Notes: generated by a model from the sequence alone, not told the origin. Positions 35,286 to 45,319 are shown, numbered from the stretch's first letter. The stretch is DNA of 64,000 nt from an uncultured Acetatifactor sp. (GCA_910578215.1 CAJTPH010000004.1:61324-125323), one strand, 5' to 3'. Numbers and translations are program-made.

Positions 35286-36440
35286 TTACTCATCCCATAG
35301 ATAAATCAACCTCTCTATGCCGCTCAAGCTGCTTCGGACCTTTCTGCTGTTTTCCTTTTCCAGCCCTACAATAACAGCCGCCTCATGGATATCCTTTACC
35401 TCATGAAATTTGTAAACAGGATACCCTGACAGGGATTTTTCTTTGACCGTCTGATCGTCAGAAATTACAAAGCCTTCCAGCCTGGGGCGGTTTTTATATG
35501 AAAAAAAAGTCATATACAGGCTTCTTGCCGCCACCCCTGCCCCATATATAAATATTCTTTTATTTTCCTCCACAAACTTTCCGATGGCCTCTCGTTTTTC
35601 CTTTCTTATACCTTCCTTCCAATCCGCAGACACGGCGCCCGGTTTATGGGATGTAACGCTTTCAAGCTCCATTGAAATATGATAAATCTGCTCCGCGCCC
35701 TCCAATATCAATCTCACATCATACTCATAATTTTGAGATAAATAACTCAAGGCATCCAAAGCATTTTTCTCCGAAAAATATTCCCGGGAAAATATTTTCT
35801 TTTTTACCAGGGGGAGACCGTCGATGGCCAGGCTTCCGTAAGGATTCTTATAATTATGACAGGTAATTCCCTTTACATAGGCATCATAACCATACCCGGC
35901 TTCCACTAAGCGCCGAAACAGGCCATTCTCAAAAACAGCGCATACTTCTGTATAATCCGTTGTTTCTTCTTGAATGTATTCCTCAAAAAACGCAAAAAAT
36001 ACGTCTCCGCGCAGCACCTTTTTTCTATAAACAAGAAAATAAGACTGAAGATGCTCTATGATGCCACGCTCATAGCTTGATATACCCCAAAAATCCGCAT
36101 CGTTCTTCTCCATCTTCCCGAAAATCTCAGCAAAGGGAATGAACGGGCCAAAGAAGCTGCTGTTACATAAGACTAATTCTTCCGCATTTCTGATAATTGG
36201 GGCATATTTTTCATCAAAAATAATTCTCTTATAAGCTCCGGCGTCAAACCCGCTGTTTCCGCGGATTACCACCTCATCGGCAAGCCCCTGAAAGACATTT
36301 TCATTGTTTAATTTCCCATTCACAACGATGATTAAAAAATCAATGTTCCTTTTCAGGTCCTCCAGCAGGCAGAAGACATCCCGTCCGACATTTCCCTCCC
36401 TGTCATAAAAGCAGTACACTGCCACTCTGTCATAACTCAT
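35286..36440 (-). CDS. RgpF-type glycan synthesis protein, copy 1
   Basis: Rhamnan synthesis F family (384 aa). Typical marks are VAVYCFYDREGNVGRDV at the start and VVNGKLN, then RGNSGFDAGAYKRII and LCNSSFFGPF. RgpF is a glycosyltransferase of rhamnose-glucose polysaccharide pathways. The C-terminal ~110 residues (IFIYGAGVAARSL) are again the Rossmann-like extra domain. A relative is encoded at 42749-43903. Confidence 0.75.
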   Translation of the reverse strand: MSYDRVAVYCFYDREGNVGRDVFCLLEDLKRNIDFLIIVVNGKLNNENVFQGLADEVVIRGNSGFDAGAYKRIIFDEKYAPIIRNAEELVLCNSSFFGPFIPFAEIFGKMEKNDADFWGISSYERGIIEHLQSYFLVYRKKVLRGDVFFAFFEEYIQEETTDYTEVCAVFENGLFRRLVEAGYGYDAYVKGITCHNYKNPYGSLAIDGLPLVKKKIFSREYFSEKNALDALSYLSQNYEYDVRLILEGAEQIYHISMELESVTSHKPGAVSADWKEGIRKEKREAIGKFVEENKRIFIYGAGVAARSLYMTFFSYKNRPRLEGFVISDDQTVKEKSLSGYPVYKFHEVKDIHEAAVIVGLEKENSRKVRSSLSGIERLIYLWDE

Positions 36441-36484
36441 TCCCCGACTCTCCGTTCCCCGTATTCTGCCTGCTTCTATCCATA

Positions 36485-37204
36485 TCAGCTTACAATGGAA
36501 AAGCCCAGACTCCTTCCGTCCCGCTCAAACATCTGCACGGTCTCCAATGAAAACTGCTCCAGAGCCTTCCCCATATTTCCAAGCTTCGCCAGCAGGTCAT
36601 TGGTCACCGTAATGATATCTACGCCGCACCGGTCCGCCTGCACAATATTAAACACCTCCCTGCAGCTTGCCCACAGACTCATCACGCCCTTTTTTCCCCT
36701 GCACAATTCAGCCGTCTCCCTCATAATAATTTCCGGATCAACGCCTGCATCGGCAATCCTGCCGGCAAAAACCGATATGATATTTTCCGTCCCCTCCGCC
36801 AGAACCTCCAGTACCGCCTTAACCTGCTCTATCGTAAAAATCGCAGTCACATTCAGATTAACGCCCCTTTGTGAAAGTCTCCCGACCAAGGGTACGCTGG
36901 ACTCACCCTTTGCGTTTGTGATCGGTATTTTCACAAAGACATTCTTTCCGTACCCGGACAATACCAGGGCTTCCTTTTCCATCGTCTCAAAGTCATCGGC
37001 AAACACCTCGAAGGAGATCGGCATATCCGGAATCTCCCTTATTACATTTCCCACAAAATCCGTATAGCTTGTTATCCCGGCCTTTTTCATCAAGGTAGGA
37101 TTTGTTGTAAAACCCTTTACAAATCCCTTTTCAGCCATTTCGACCATACCGTCTATGTCCGCGCCATCCGCATACACCGCTATCTTTAAATCGCCCAGCT
37201 CCAT
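36485..37204 (-). CDS. Transaldolase / fructose-6-phosphate aldolase family protein
   Basis: Class I aldolase TIM barrel (about 240 aa). FTTNPTLMKKAG is the family N-terminal motif, the Schiff-base Lys is in VFVKIPIT, and VNLNVTAIFT and SVFAGRIADAG follow. It sits directly after gmhA in a GDP-heptose module, so it probably makes sedoheptulose 7-phosphate, the gmhA substrate. Start choice is uncertain: ATG 37204 fits the family N-terminus, while ATGs at 37216 and 37234 are in frame. Longer frames would overlap gmhA. Confidence 0.75.
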   Translation of the reverse strand: MELGDLKIAVYADGADIDGMVEMAEKGFVKGFTTNPTLMKKAGITSYTDFVGNVIREIPDMPISFEVFADDFETMEKEALVLSGYGKNVFVKIPITNAKGESSVPLVGRLSQRGVNLNVTAIFTIEQVKAVLEVLAEGTENIISVFAGRIADAGVDPEIIMRETAELCRGKKGVMSLWASCREVFNIVQADRCGVDIITVTNDLLAKLGNMGKALEQFSLETVQMFERDGRSLGFSIVS

Positions 37205-37265
37205 CCTTCTATCCATTCCTTTCCGTATGTACATTAAATAAATGAGTACCCTTTCTTCAAAGGAT

Positions 37266-37826
37266 CTAAACAACAGCATTGACCAGCAGATGCCAGATGA
37301 CTCCCTGCCAGCCCTCTGCGTGGGGAGTAATCCGCTCATCGGACACCACCGGAACCAGCACACATGCGTCAGATACTTCTCTGGAGTATCCTCCGTCCCT
37401 GGAAACGATAGACAGCACCTTCGCGCCCCGCTCCTTTGCCAGCTTCAGCGCATACACAATATTTAAGGACGCTTTCTCGCTTCCTCCGCCCACCGATAGA
37501 ACCATAACGGCATCCCTGTCTGACAGTCTCGAGGTCTTCAGCCACTCCACAAAGGTAGTCTCCCACCCCTCATCATTTGTCCTTGCGCTCAGCTCCGCCA
37601 CATTGTCTGTGGGGGCATAGGTCTCTATCCCGCCAATCTTTCGGAAATCATTCACCGCATGGGATGCATTCGCTGCGCTTCCTCCTGCGCCTATGATAAA
37701 AAGCCTGCCGCCCTGCTCCCTCAGGGTCCTTAATATTTCTGCGCATTGCTCCACCGCCTCAACAGAGATCTGGTCTGCAATCTGTTTCGTTTCCTCTAAA
37801 TAATTCTTAATATACTGTTCATACAT
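37266..37826 (-). CDS. gmhA: Sedoheptulose-7-phosphate isomerase
   Basis: SIS-domain isomerase (186 aa) making D-glycero-D-manno-heptose 7-phosphate. IIGAGGSAANASHAVNDFRK is the family motif; VLSVGGGSEKASLNIVYALK and ITPHAEGWQ follow. The ATG at 37826 has GGGAGGA 8 nt upstream and overlaps the hddC-gmhB stop by 8 nt. It belongs to the GDP-D-glycero-D-manno-heptose pathway with hddA and the hddC-gmhB fusion. Confidence 0.85.
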   Translation of the reverse strand: MYEQYIKNYLEETKQIADQISVEAVEQCAEILRTLREQGGRLFIIGAGGSAANASHAVNDFRKIGGIETYAPTDNVAELSARTNDEGWETTFVEWLKTSRLSDRDAVMVLSVGGGSEKASLNIVYALKLAKERGAKVLSIVSRDGGYSREVSDACVLVPVVSDERITPHAEGWQGVIWHLLVNAVV

Positions 37827-39171
37827 CTTCCATTCCTCCCGTATCTCGTTCCGTAATAACCCGCTCCAATTGGCCAATGTCTCCGATTATAAAATCAGGA
37901 TGTTTTCCCTGCAGCCGCTGACACGCGTCACATTTCAGCGTGCCCACCAGAACCGTCTTCAATCCCGCCCTGCTTCCTGCAATCACGTCTGTATGGGAAT
38001 CCCCTACCATGTAGGAGTTGTCCGGGTCAATGCCATAAACCTGCATCAGATCCGTAATCAACCCTGCCTCCGGCTTGCGGCATCCGCATTCTCCCGCCAA
38101 AAAAGGATATCTGGATCTCCTGTCTCCCCTGGGATGATGGGGGCACATATTGACAAATTCAATGAATACGCCCCTCTCCTGTAAATCCTGAACCATCCAT
38201 GTATTCAGGTCATACAGCCTGGCAAGAGAGGTTTTTCCCTTTGCCGCGGCCGGCTGGTTGGTGACAATAAAAATATAATATCCCTTGCTCTGAACGGATA
38301 ATAACGCCTCCACCGCCCCCGGCCTGTAGACAAATTCCTCCACTGTAAAAGGAGAATCCAGCTGTTCAATGTCGTCATTATAGCATAGCTCATTGATCAC
38401 CCCGTCACGGTCAAAAAACACCGCGCCCCTCTCCTCGCAGAATCGTTTCCTGGCATAAGCATCAAACTCCCGCAAGGACTCCGGATTCCCAATCTCATAA
38501 AATCTCCTGGTCACCACCTGAGCCCCAAGCTTGCCCTCCTTGGACAGCTCAGTCACAAGCTCCGCCAGATCAAATTTCCTGTTCCTCCCGGCCTGCGACA
38601 GGACCGATCTTGCCAGCATGGATACGCCATAGTCAATATACCGCATACTGTCGCTGATATTGACCTTGTCATACAGCAGGAGCCTTCCGTCCTGATATAC
38701 CACATTACTCTTATCATAGTGATCCTCATTTCGCAGAATCGCCATGAGCCCGGATTTTCCCTCTGCCTTTTCCATGTAGTACCGATAGACAGTCTCCTGA
38801 TAATCGATATCCATAAAAGAATCTCCATAGATCAGCAGGAAATCCTCCTCCAGCTTATCTTCGGCGTTTTTTAACGCCCCTCCCGTCCCCATCTGCTCCT
38901 GCCCGTCATAGGAATACCTGATATCAGCCTGCCATTTGGAACCGTCTCCAAAATAACCCTCTATACAGTCTGCCCTATAACCCACAAGAAACAGAAATTT
39001 GCGGAAGCCCCAGCGCCGCAGAAGCTTCAGCTGATACTCAAAAAAAGGACGCCCCTGAATATCTGCCATCGCCTTGGGACGATCCTTAAGCCCCAGACGG
39101 GTGCCAAGTCCACCCATCAGCACTGCTACCTGCGTATCCGCCACAATATCCCTGTTTATTCCTTGCTCCAT
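37819..39171 (-). CDS. Fusion: heptose-1-phosphate guanylyltransferase and heptose bisphosphate phosphatase
   Basis: Two enzymes in one 450-aa chain. Residues ~12-235 are a nucleotidyltransferase (VLMGGLGTRLGLKDRPKAM; YGDSFMDID; RFYEIGNPESL) of the HddC type. Residues ~248-440 are a GmhB-type HAD phosphatase: the nucleophile motif is D254-R-D256-G, with a zinc loop (CPHHP, then CGCRKPEAGL) and MVGDSHTDVIAG. Together with hddA and gmhA this completes the path to GDP-D-glycero-alpha-D-manno-heptose. GDP rather than another nucleotide is inferred from the neighbours. Confidence 0.85.
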   Translation of the reverse strand: MEQGINRDIVADTQVAVLMGGLGTRLGLKDRPKAMADIQGRPFFEYQLKLLRRWGFRKFLFLVGYRADCIEGYFGDGSKWQADIRYSYDGQEQMGTGGALKNAEDKLEEDFLLIYGDSFMDIDYQETVYRYYMEKAEGKSGLMAILRNEDHYDKSNVVYQDGRLLLYDKVNISDSMRYIDYGVSMLARSVLSQAGRNRKFDLAELVTELSKEGKLGAQVVTRRFYEIGNPESLREFDAYARKRFCEERGAVFFDRDGVINELCYNDDIEQLDSPFTVEEFVYRPGAVEALLSVQSKGYYIFIVTNQPAAAKGKTSLARLYDLNTWMVQDLQERGVFIEFVNMCPHHPRGDRRSRYPFLAGECGCRKPEAGLITDLMQVYGIDPDNSYMVGDSHTDVIAGSRAGLKTVLVGTLKCDACQRLQGKHPDFIIGDIGQLERVITERDTGGMEDV

Positions 39172-39173
39172 TC

Positions 39174-40148
39174 CTACAATAGCTTTGCACCCTCCTTCTC
39201 AAAGCGGAAGCGCACTTCCTCCAGCCCTACGCCGTTTAACGCGCTCCTCAGCCTTACCTTATCGCTGGCATAGAACATCAGGAAGCCCCCTCCCCCAGCG
39301 CCGATCAGCTTGCCTCCCAACGCGCCGTTTTTCAGCGCAAGCTCATACCACTCATCGATCTTGGGATTACTCATGCCCCCGGAGCGCTTTTTCTTGTACT
39401 CCCAGTGAATGTTCATAATTTCCGCAAGCCTGTTCAGATCTCCCTTTTCCAGGGCGGCTCTGCTGTCCAGCCCCATCTGCTTTACAACATCAAGGTTTTT
39501 CAGCATATCTTCATCGTTGCCCTTACTCTTTTTATCCTGCTCATCCAGAATACTGCCCGCGGAATGAGAATATCCCGTAAAGAAAAGGATCAGGTTATCC
39601 TCCAGATTGTACAGTGTCTCCTGGGACAGATTGAGAGGCTCCACCTGGACAAACCCGTCCTTTTGAATACTCATACAGGTGATGCCGCCGTAGGTGGAAA
39701 TGTACTGATCCTGCTTACCGATAGGCTCTCCCAGACGGCCGATTTCTATCTCACAGGCCTCCTCCGCAAGCTGTCTTTTGCCGACGATATCCCCCTTATA
39801 GCCGTGAAGCGCCCTCAGCAGCGCCGTGGTAAAGGTGCTGGAGGAGCCCAGCCCCGTCCCTGCCGGGATATCTGCCATGGAGCATATCTCAAGGGGACTG
39901 TCCGCCAGCTCGAGCATCTTTAGCGCCTCCCGCACGATCGGGTGCTGTAATTCCGATGCGCTGCTTACACGCTCCAGCTTGGAGTACTTTAACAGGAGGG
40001 ATTGGTCAAAGGTCCTGTTTATCAATATATATACATACTTATCTATCGCAGCGGATATCAGGAAGCCCTCTCTTTTTTCATAATAGGATGCCAAATCGGT
40101 TCCCCCGCCTCCCAGAGTGATCCGCAATGGGCTTCTGGCAATAATCAT
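39174..40148 (-). CDS. hddA: D-glycero-alpha-D-manno-heptose-7-phosphate kinase
   Basis: GHMP-family kinase (324 aa). The N-terminus is RSPLRITLGGGGTDLASYY, the ATP loop is IPAGTGLGSSSTFTTAL and the C-terminal GHMP motif is LGGKLIGAGGGGFLM. It adds the 1-phosphate to heptose 7-phosphate. It starts directly behind the epimerase gene (1 bp) and precedes hddC-gmhB by 2 bp, so the heptose genes form a tightly packed sub-operon. Confidence 0.9.
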   Translation of the reverse strand: MIIARSPLRITLGGGGTDLASYYEKREGFLISAAIDKYVYILINRTFDQSLLLKYSKLERVSSASELQHPIVREALKMLELADSPLEICSMADIPAGTGLGSSSTFTTALLRALHGYKGDIVGKRQLAEEACEIEIGRLGEPIGKQDQYISTYGGITCMSIQKDGFVQVEPLNLSQETLYNLEDNLILFFTGYSHSAGSILDEQDKKSKGNDEDMLKNLDVVKQMGLDSRAALEKGDLNRLAEIMNIHWEYKKKRSGGMSNPKIDEWYELALKNGALGGKLIGAGGGGFLMFYASDKVRLRSALNGVGLEEVRFRFEKEGAKLL

Positions 40149-41108
40149 TTATATCTCTTTCCTCCTTTGTTTTTCATACATCGACGTTATTGACATCTCG
40201 ATAGCCTGCGGCGTTGTATAACGGTTGTCCCACCCCAGCCTCCTGATCTTGCGGGAATCCAGGCGAACAATCGGAACGTCCCCCTTCCACCCTCTGTCAC
40301 CGCCGGTATAGCAATACTCGACATCCTGCAGACCCATGACTCTAACCGTAATATCCGCGATCCTTGTAACCGTAATATGATCCAGAGTCGCCACATTATA
40401 ATAGTCATATCCGTGCAGCGCATTTTTTTCCACAAGCCTCAGCGCATTTACAATGTCATCCACATAGATATAGGACTTACTCTGGCTCCCATCCCCCAAT
40501 ATCTCCAATTTCCCCGGGTCGGCAGCCAGCTTCCGCAAAAAGTCATACCCCACCCCATGTGTCTGGTCCGGCCCGACTACATTTGCAAACCGGAAAGCCC
40601 CTGCATTCATATCAAACATCTTACAATAGGAGCAGATCAATGCCTCGCATGCCAGCTTGCTGGCGCCATAAGTGGAGGAGGGCAGCATGGGTGAGAAGTC
40701 CTCGTCCGTCACGGTCGCTCCCACGTCCCCGTACACACCGCTTCCCGACGCATAGATCAGGTTCTTCACACTGCACCTGCGCATGGCTTCCAACACATTA
40801 TTTATCAGATAGGTTCCTTCCCAGAAATCAATGTCCGGCTGTGCAATGGCCTTGGAAATATCCGGGTTGGATGCCAGGCTGTACACGATATCCGCTTCCT
40901 CCATGGCCCTTGTAAGCTGAGCCAGATCCTTGATATCGCCTTCAATTATATGTAGCCTTTTATCGTCCAGAATCTGCTGCAGATGCTCTCTCCTTCCGGA
41001 TGAAAAATTATCATAAATAAATATCTGTGCTTCCGGTTCATCAGTAATTAATCTTTTTGTTACATGGCTACCTATAAAGCCGGCTCCTCCCACTACCATA
41101 TATTTCAT
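40149..41108 (-). CDS. NAD-dependent sugar epimerase/dehydratase (extended SDR)
   Basis: Nucleotide-sugar SDR (319 aa): VVGGAGFIGSHV at the N-terminus, ASGSGVYGD, the catalytic YGASK and GAFRFANVVGP. It works on an NDP-sugar; within this module GDP-heptose is the plausible substrate (epimerisation or 4,6-dehydration), but a UDP-sugar is equally possible on sequence. Its ATG directly follows the stop of the upstream glycosyltransferase. Confidence 0.75.
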   Translation of the reverse strand: MKYMVVGGAGFIGSHVTKRLITDEPEAQIFIYDNFSSGRREHLQQILDDKRLHIIEGDIKDLAQLTRAMEEADIVYSLASNPDISKAIAQPDIDFWEGTYLINNVLEAMRRCSVKNLIYASGSGVYGDVGATVTDEDFSPMLPSSTYGASKLACEALICSYCKMFDMNAGAFRFANVVGPDQTHGVGYDFLRKLAADPGKLEILGDGSQSKSYIYVDDIVNALRLVEKNALHGYDYYNVATLDHITVTRIADITVRVMGLQDVEYCYTGGDRGWKGDVPIVRLDSRKIRRLGWDNRYTTPQAIEMSITSMYEKQRRKEI

Positions 41109-42737
41109 TTAATCCAACCACCCCTTCCCGTATTTTTTGAATATCTCAAATCCCACCTGATTATATAAAGCCCCGTTCATATACTGCGGCTCGCAGCCAT
41201 ACTTAAACTGCCTGTCCGTAAAACAGTATTGTTCCGGCAGGCCGAATACCCTTACAGGAACCCCCCGCCGCGTACATGCATCCAAAAAATAATCCTCCAG
41301 CTCTAAAAGCATATCATTAACCTGACCCAGACCCTGTGCTTCATCAAACTCCACTGTCCCGTTAAGGTCTCCGTATCGCAATGCCATTCTGTTCTTAATT
41401 AAGACAATATCCGCTTTCGGCCCCCCAAAGCTTAACCTTTCAACTAAAATGCTGCATTTTTCCTTCCACAGCGAAATGAACTCGTCTGTACCGCTTGGAA
41501 TCCTTCGCACCACCTTGAGCCCGTCCACCGCCGAGTCGGAATACGCCTCGCTCTCCGTAGCATATTTCTCATTTTCCAATACCAAAATATTTTTACGTTC
41601 CTCCATAAAATCAAGAAACAGAATCGTTCTTTCCTGCGTGGCGGTAAGCAGCTCTCCAAAGGTCCCCAGTATATCATTTGATACCTGGTTTACCCTGAAC
41701 TGGTTTTGATTGTCTACCTTGGCAGCGCTACCTGCAGTCATCGCCGAAATAATACTGGAAAAACCGAAAAAATCGAAATCAGCAAATACAGCTGTCCGCT
41801 GTACTATCCAGCGCAGCGAAAGGCTTCCAAAGCAGATACACCTCTCATAGCCTTCCACATCCTCATGCCCAAGACGCCTTTTCAAAATATCTGCCCTGAT
41901 GCCGTCCAATATCCGTAACGCCTTTTCGTTCCGCTGCAATAACGCCGTTTTTCGGCGCATATAATAATCCTGTAAAAGATATTTCTGAACCGGTACTCGG
42001 TAGCGTTCCAAGACCCCGGCTGCTTCCGCCATATCTAAGCCAATTTCAACGCTCCTTTTAAAATCCCGGCATATGGCTTCTATGTTTTCGTTTGACAGGC
42101 AGCCTTCCCGCCGGAATCTATAATAGACGCCGATTTGCGGTACCAATATTATTTTTTCTGTCTGGAGCACCGACGCGATATCAAATCCCCAATCCTCATA
42201 ATGGAAAACCTCCGGCTGAAACAGCCCGTTATCCGTCAGCCATTTCCGGTTATAAAGCTTTTTCCATACTGCGGGAGCCTCCCCCATTAAGACAAGACCT
42301 CTCTCGTCGTCGCTGCCGTACTCACCCGCGGGAAGCAGGGTATTTTTCCTCACATCATTTCCCTGCCTTACCTCATAGTATCCCACCCCGGAGACATAAT
42401 CCGCCCCTGTCTGCCTGATGGCATTGTACAGAGCTTCTATAAAGCTCTCATCCATCCAGTCATCGGAATCAAGATAGGCCACATAGTCCCCTGTGGCTGC
42501 CCTTAATCCGACGTTTCTCGCAGCGCCCAGCCCATTCCTGCTGTGATTCATAAGCAGGGTGATACGGCTGTCCGCTTCAACCCAGCCTTGGCATTTCTGC
42601 AGGGTATCGTCCGAGGATTCATCATATACCACAATAATTTCCAGATTTTTGTATGTCTGCCTGCAAATACTTTCCAGGCATTGATCTATGTATTTTCCAA
42701 CATTGTATACCGGAACGATTATGCTTATTTTTTTCAT
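41109..42737 (-). CDS. Family 2 glycosyltransferase, long form
   Basis: GT-A domain at the N-terminus (ISIIVPVYNVGKYIDQCLES; AYLDSDDWMDESFI), then a ~300-residue C-terminal part that I do not recognise, ending in a region with many aromatic residues. The ATG at 42737 has GGAG 6 nt upstream; an ATG at 42749 overlaps the previous stop but lacks a site. Acceptor and donor are unknown; next to the heptose genes a heptosyl transfer is possible. Confidence 0.75.
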   Translation of the reverse strand: MKKISIIVPVYNVGKYIDQCLESICRQTYKNLEIIVVYDESSDDTLQKCQGWVEADSRITLLMNHSRNGLGAARNVGLRAATGDYVAYLDSDDWMDESFIEALYNAIRQTGADYVSGVGYYEVRQGNDVRKNTLLPAGEYGSDDERGLVLMGEAPAVWKKLYNRKWLTDNGLFQPEVFHYEDWGFDIASVLQTEKIILVPQIGVYYRFRREGCLSNENIEAICRDFKRSVEIGLDMAEAAGVLERYRVPVQKYLLQDYYMRRKTALLQRNEKALRILDGIRADILKRRLGHEDVEGYERCICFGSLSLRWIVQRTAVFADFDFFGFSSIISAMTAGSAAKVDNQNQFRVNQVSNDILGTFGELLTATQERTILFLDFMEERKNILVLENEKYATESEAYSDSAVDGLKVVRRIPSGTDEFISLWKEKCSILVERLSFGGPKADIVLIKNRMALRYGDLNGTVEFDEAQGLGQVNDMLLELEDYFLDACTRRGVPVRVFGLPEQYCFTDRQFKYGCEPQYMNGALYNQVGFEIFKKYGKGWLD

Positions 42738-42748
42738 CTCATTCTCCA

Positions 42749-43903
42749 TTACTTAAAATTGGGCAGCAGCAATTGGTCCTCCTTGAAAATTCCCTTCAGC
42801 TGCGGATATACCTCCCAAAACGATTCCTTCCCAAGAGCAACCACCATCCCGTCCTCCGGCTCTGGCTTAACATCCTGTAATTTACGGACAAAACGATTCT
42901 GCTTAGCCTCATCAGAATCAATCATTCCGGCTATTGCCCACCCTTTGTAAGCAAACAGGCTTTCCATTGCATGCCCCCACTTCCCGTATCCATATATATA
43001 AATTTTTCTGTGGCTATGTACAAAATGCTCTATTTCACGGAAGGTAAAGTGATGGTCTGACAAGCTTTCCTCGACCCGCTCTATGTGCTGCCAAATCATA
43101 TCCGTACTATAATTATAATTATTTTCAATATATTGCAATGCCGCTCCTGCCTGTACAAAATTTGTGGCTGACATGGCTTTTCTTTTTAAGATTGGAAAAC
43201 GGCAGTTTTTTATTAAATCAAACGGGTGCGCACAATACGCCACTTCCCCTGTTTTCACGTATGTATCGTTTTTATCCAGCCATGAGGCATATTTAAAGCC
43301 ATGTTTTAAATGATACACGGTAAACATTACTTCAAAATTATATATTGCGTCCCGATATGTGGATATGTTATCCAGGCTGCGCCAGAATTCCAAAAAAACG
43401 CTGCTGGCCAGCATTCTCCTTCCGATTACCAAAAAATAGCTTTGCAAATGCTCCTGCAATTCGCCTCCAAATAGCTCTGACCTGCCCTTAAGCCATTTGC
43501 TCAGCCCCCAGAAATCAACGTTCTTCCCTCTCATTTCTTCAAATATTTCCTGCCAACCGAAAAACGGCCCGTAAAAGGTATCGTTAAAAAGCACCATTTC
43601 ATCCCATTGATCCAGCTCATGAGCTCTTGCCAGGCTTAAAAGGATCTCTTTGTAAGCGCCTGCATCGTACCCAATGTTTTCCCTGATCACTACATTTTCT
43701 GTGTATGTACAAAACCTCCTGAGGCACTCGCCGCATACCGTTCCATTGACAACAATAATCAGCTTTTCAACAATCTCTGCCATGCTGTCCAGCAGGTGAA
43801 ATACATAGGCATCGGCTGTGCCCTCCTTATCATAAAATGCAAATATCCCCAACCTGTTCACTGTATAAGCCACCTTTGCAGTCTCCTGGCTCTTATCCTC
43901 CAA
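42749..43903 (-). CDS. RgpF-type glycan synthesis protein, copy 2
   Basis: Same family and length (384 aa) as 35286-36440: LGIFAFYDKEGTADAYVFHLL, VVNGTV, RENIGYDAGAYKEIL and LFNDTFYGPFFG. The C-terminal ~110 residues carry the Rossmann-like extra domain (KIYIYGYGKWGHAMES). Two such proteins in one block suggest two distinct linkages. The start lacks a strong site, and an upstream frame extension is not supported. Confidence 0.75.
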   Translation of the reverse strand: MEDKSQETAKVAYTVNRLGIFAFYDKEGTADAYVFHLLDSMAEIVEKLIIVVNGTVCGECLRRFCTYTENVVIRENIGYDAGAYKEILLSLARAHELDQWDEMVLFNDTFYGPFFGWQEIFEEMRGKNVDFWGLSKWLKGRSELFGGELQEHLQSYFLVIGRRMLASSVFLEFWRSLDNISTYRDAIYNFEVMFTVYHLKHGFKYASWLDKNDTYVKTGEVAYCAHPFDLIKNCRFPILKRKAMSATNFVQAGAALQYIENNYNYSTDMIWQHIERVEESLSDHHFTFREIEHFVHSHRKIYIYGYGKWGHAMESLFAYKGWAIAGMIDSDEAKQNRFVRKLQDVKPEPEDGMVVALGKESFWEVYPQLKGIFKEDQLLLPNFK

Positions 43904-43918
43904 AAATGACTGCCTTTC

Positions 43919-45319
43919 TCATATCTCCTTATCTGCCGTTTTCAGCATCTCCACGGCATCCATGACTCTGTCCCCAAATTTCTCCATGGTAAACCACCTC
44001 TCATAAGTCCTTCTGGCGTTTTCGGCAATTATCTTCAGGGCATCCCTGTTCATCAGGCACCAGCAAATCAGCTCCGCCAATTCTTTTCTGTCTTCATTTC
44101 TAAAAACCAGACCATTGTACCTATGTCTGATATATCTCGCAGTGCCTATGGAATCTGAAATAATACACGGCTTTTTCAACATCATTGCTTCCGTTGCTAC
44201 CAGCGGTAGCGAATCACGCCTGGACGGAATTATAACAATATCAGTTTCGGAATATACCTTAAACAATTTTTCCCTTGACAGCTCGCCAAGATATTCACAT
44301 CCGGCGTTTTTATCAATACGGTTTCTGACCATTCTTCCATACTCACTGTCGTAGGTTTTGCCCACAAACAAATACCTGCATTGATTCCCCGTCTCTGCTG
44401 AAACAAATTGTAAGGCATCTAATAACACATCCAGTCCCTTCAGGGATACATGATTTGCAACAACAGTGAATGTGGTAGTCCCGTTTTCCGCGCGAGAATC
44501 ATTTTCTTTGAACCTGTCCTCAATTCCATATGGAAAAAGCCCTATATTTTTTTCAACATGATAGATGCTCAGAAAATTCTTCCTCGCCACATCACTGACA
44601 GCACCGATTATTAGCTGATTATTTGCAAGGCCATTCACAATCTCCTCGTACCAATACTCATAACCGGCATATGAATCCACGCTTTCATGAAGCCATAAAT
44701 ACACCCTTCTCTTTTGAGCCAGCTTAATGGCGCACCGAGTCATTACAAAAGTATTTGCAAAAACAAAAGCATACTCATCGGTCCATTCCAGGTTTTCCCT
44801 GCTTAAAAAATCCAGATCCTTAATTACAGCTACTTCTATACCTTCTTTGGAATAAGTCTCATCTAAAAATTCCTGTTCCGCTCTGGGAACCGCAATGGTA
44901 ACCCTGTAGCCCTTTTGCTTCAATATGTGTGCCAGCTTCATACAGGCTATGGGACCACCGTGATAACCAAAATCATTTGACAATATCAGCACTCCCAATG
45001 CAGAAATATTCGTTTGGACAGCAGGTACTTCTGCTGGAAGGCTTCCCATATAGTCCCGATAATGGATAATCTGATCCGGTACAATACCCAGCCCTATCAG
45101 CTGCCGCCTCATCTCAACGTCATGATTGCTTGTAATTATCACATAATCATATTTGTAATTCTGTATATGCTCCGGTAAATCTACCATATGGCCATCCACC
45201 AAAGTCCCGAAAAGCTTCCGGCTGTTATCAACTAAGGCTGTTATCTCTGCCTTCTTTTTATCAAAATACGGTTTTACCTTGCTGTAAACGCCGCCTATGC
45301 CAAATACAATGATCTTCAA
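43919..45319 (-). CDS. Family 4 glycosyltransferase with N-terminal Rossmann-like domain
   Basis: The start is a TTG at 45319: AGGAGG lies 5 nt upstream and the protein then begins (M)KIIVFGIGGVYSKVK. Residues ~1-110 are the extra Rossmann-like domain of this block. The GT-B part has DFGYHGGPIACMKLAHIL, a sugar-binding stretch VANHVSLKGLDVLLDALQ and DIVIIPSRRDSLPLVATEAM (GT4 donor site). 466 aa. The donor sugar is unknown. Confidence 0.8.
   Translation of the reverse strand: MKIIVFGIGGVYSKVKPYFDKKKAEITALVDNSRKLFGTLVDGHMVDLPEHIQNYKYDYVIITSNHDVEMRRQLIGLGIVPDQIIHYRDYMGSLPAEVPAVQTNISALGVLILSNDFGYHGGPIACMKLAHILKQKGYRVTIAVPRAEQEFLDETYSKEGIEVAVIKDLDFLSRENLEWTDEYAFVFANTFVMTRCAIKLAQKRRVYLWLHESVDSYAGYEYWYEEIVNGLANNQLIIGAVSDVARKNFLSIYHVEKNIGLFPYGIEDRFKENDSRAENGTTTFTVVANHVSLKGLDVLLDALQFVSAETGNQCRYLFVGKTYDSEYGRMVRNRIDKNAGCEYLGELSREKLFKVYSETDIVIIPSRRDSLPLVATEAMMLKKPCIISDSIGTARYIRHRYNGLVFRNEDRKELAELICWCLMNRDALKIIAENARRTYERWFTMEKFGDRVMDAVEMLKTADKEI

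Noticed and set aside
41255..41427. Runs of six C in a glycosyltransferase gene as further slippage tracts
   Set aside because: Six-base runs also occur in unrelated genes of this GC-rich genome and are too short to argue for a switch.
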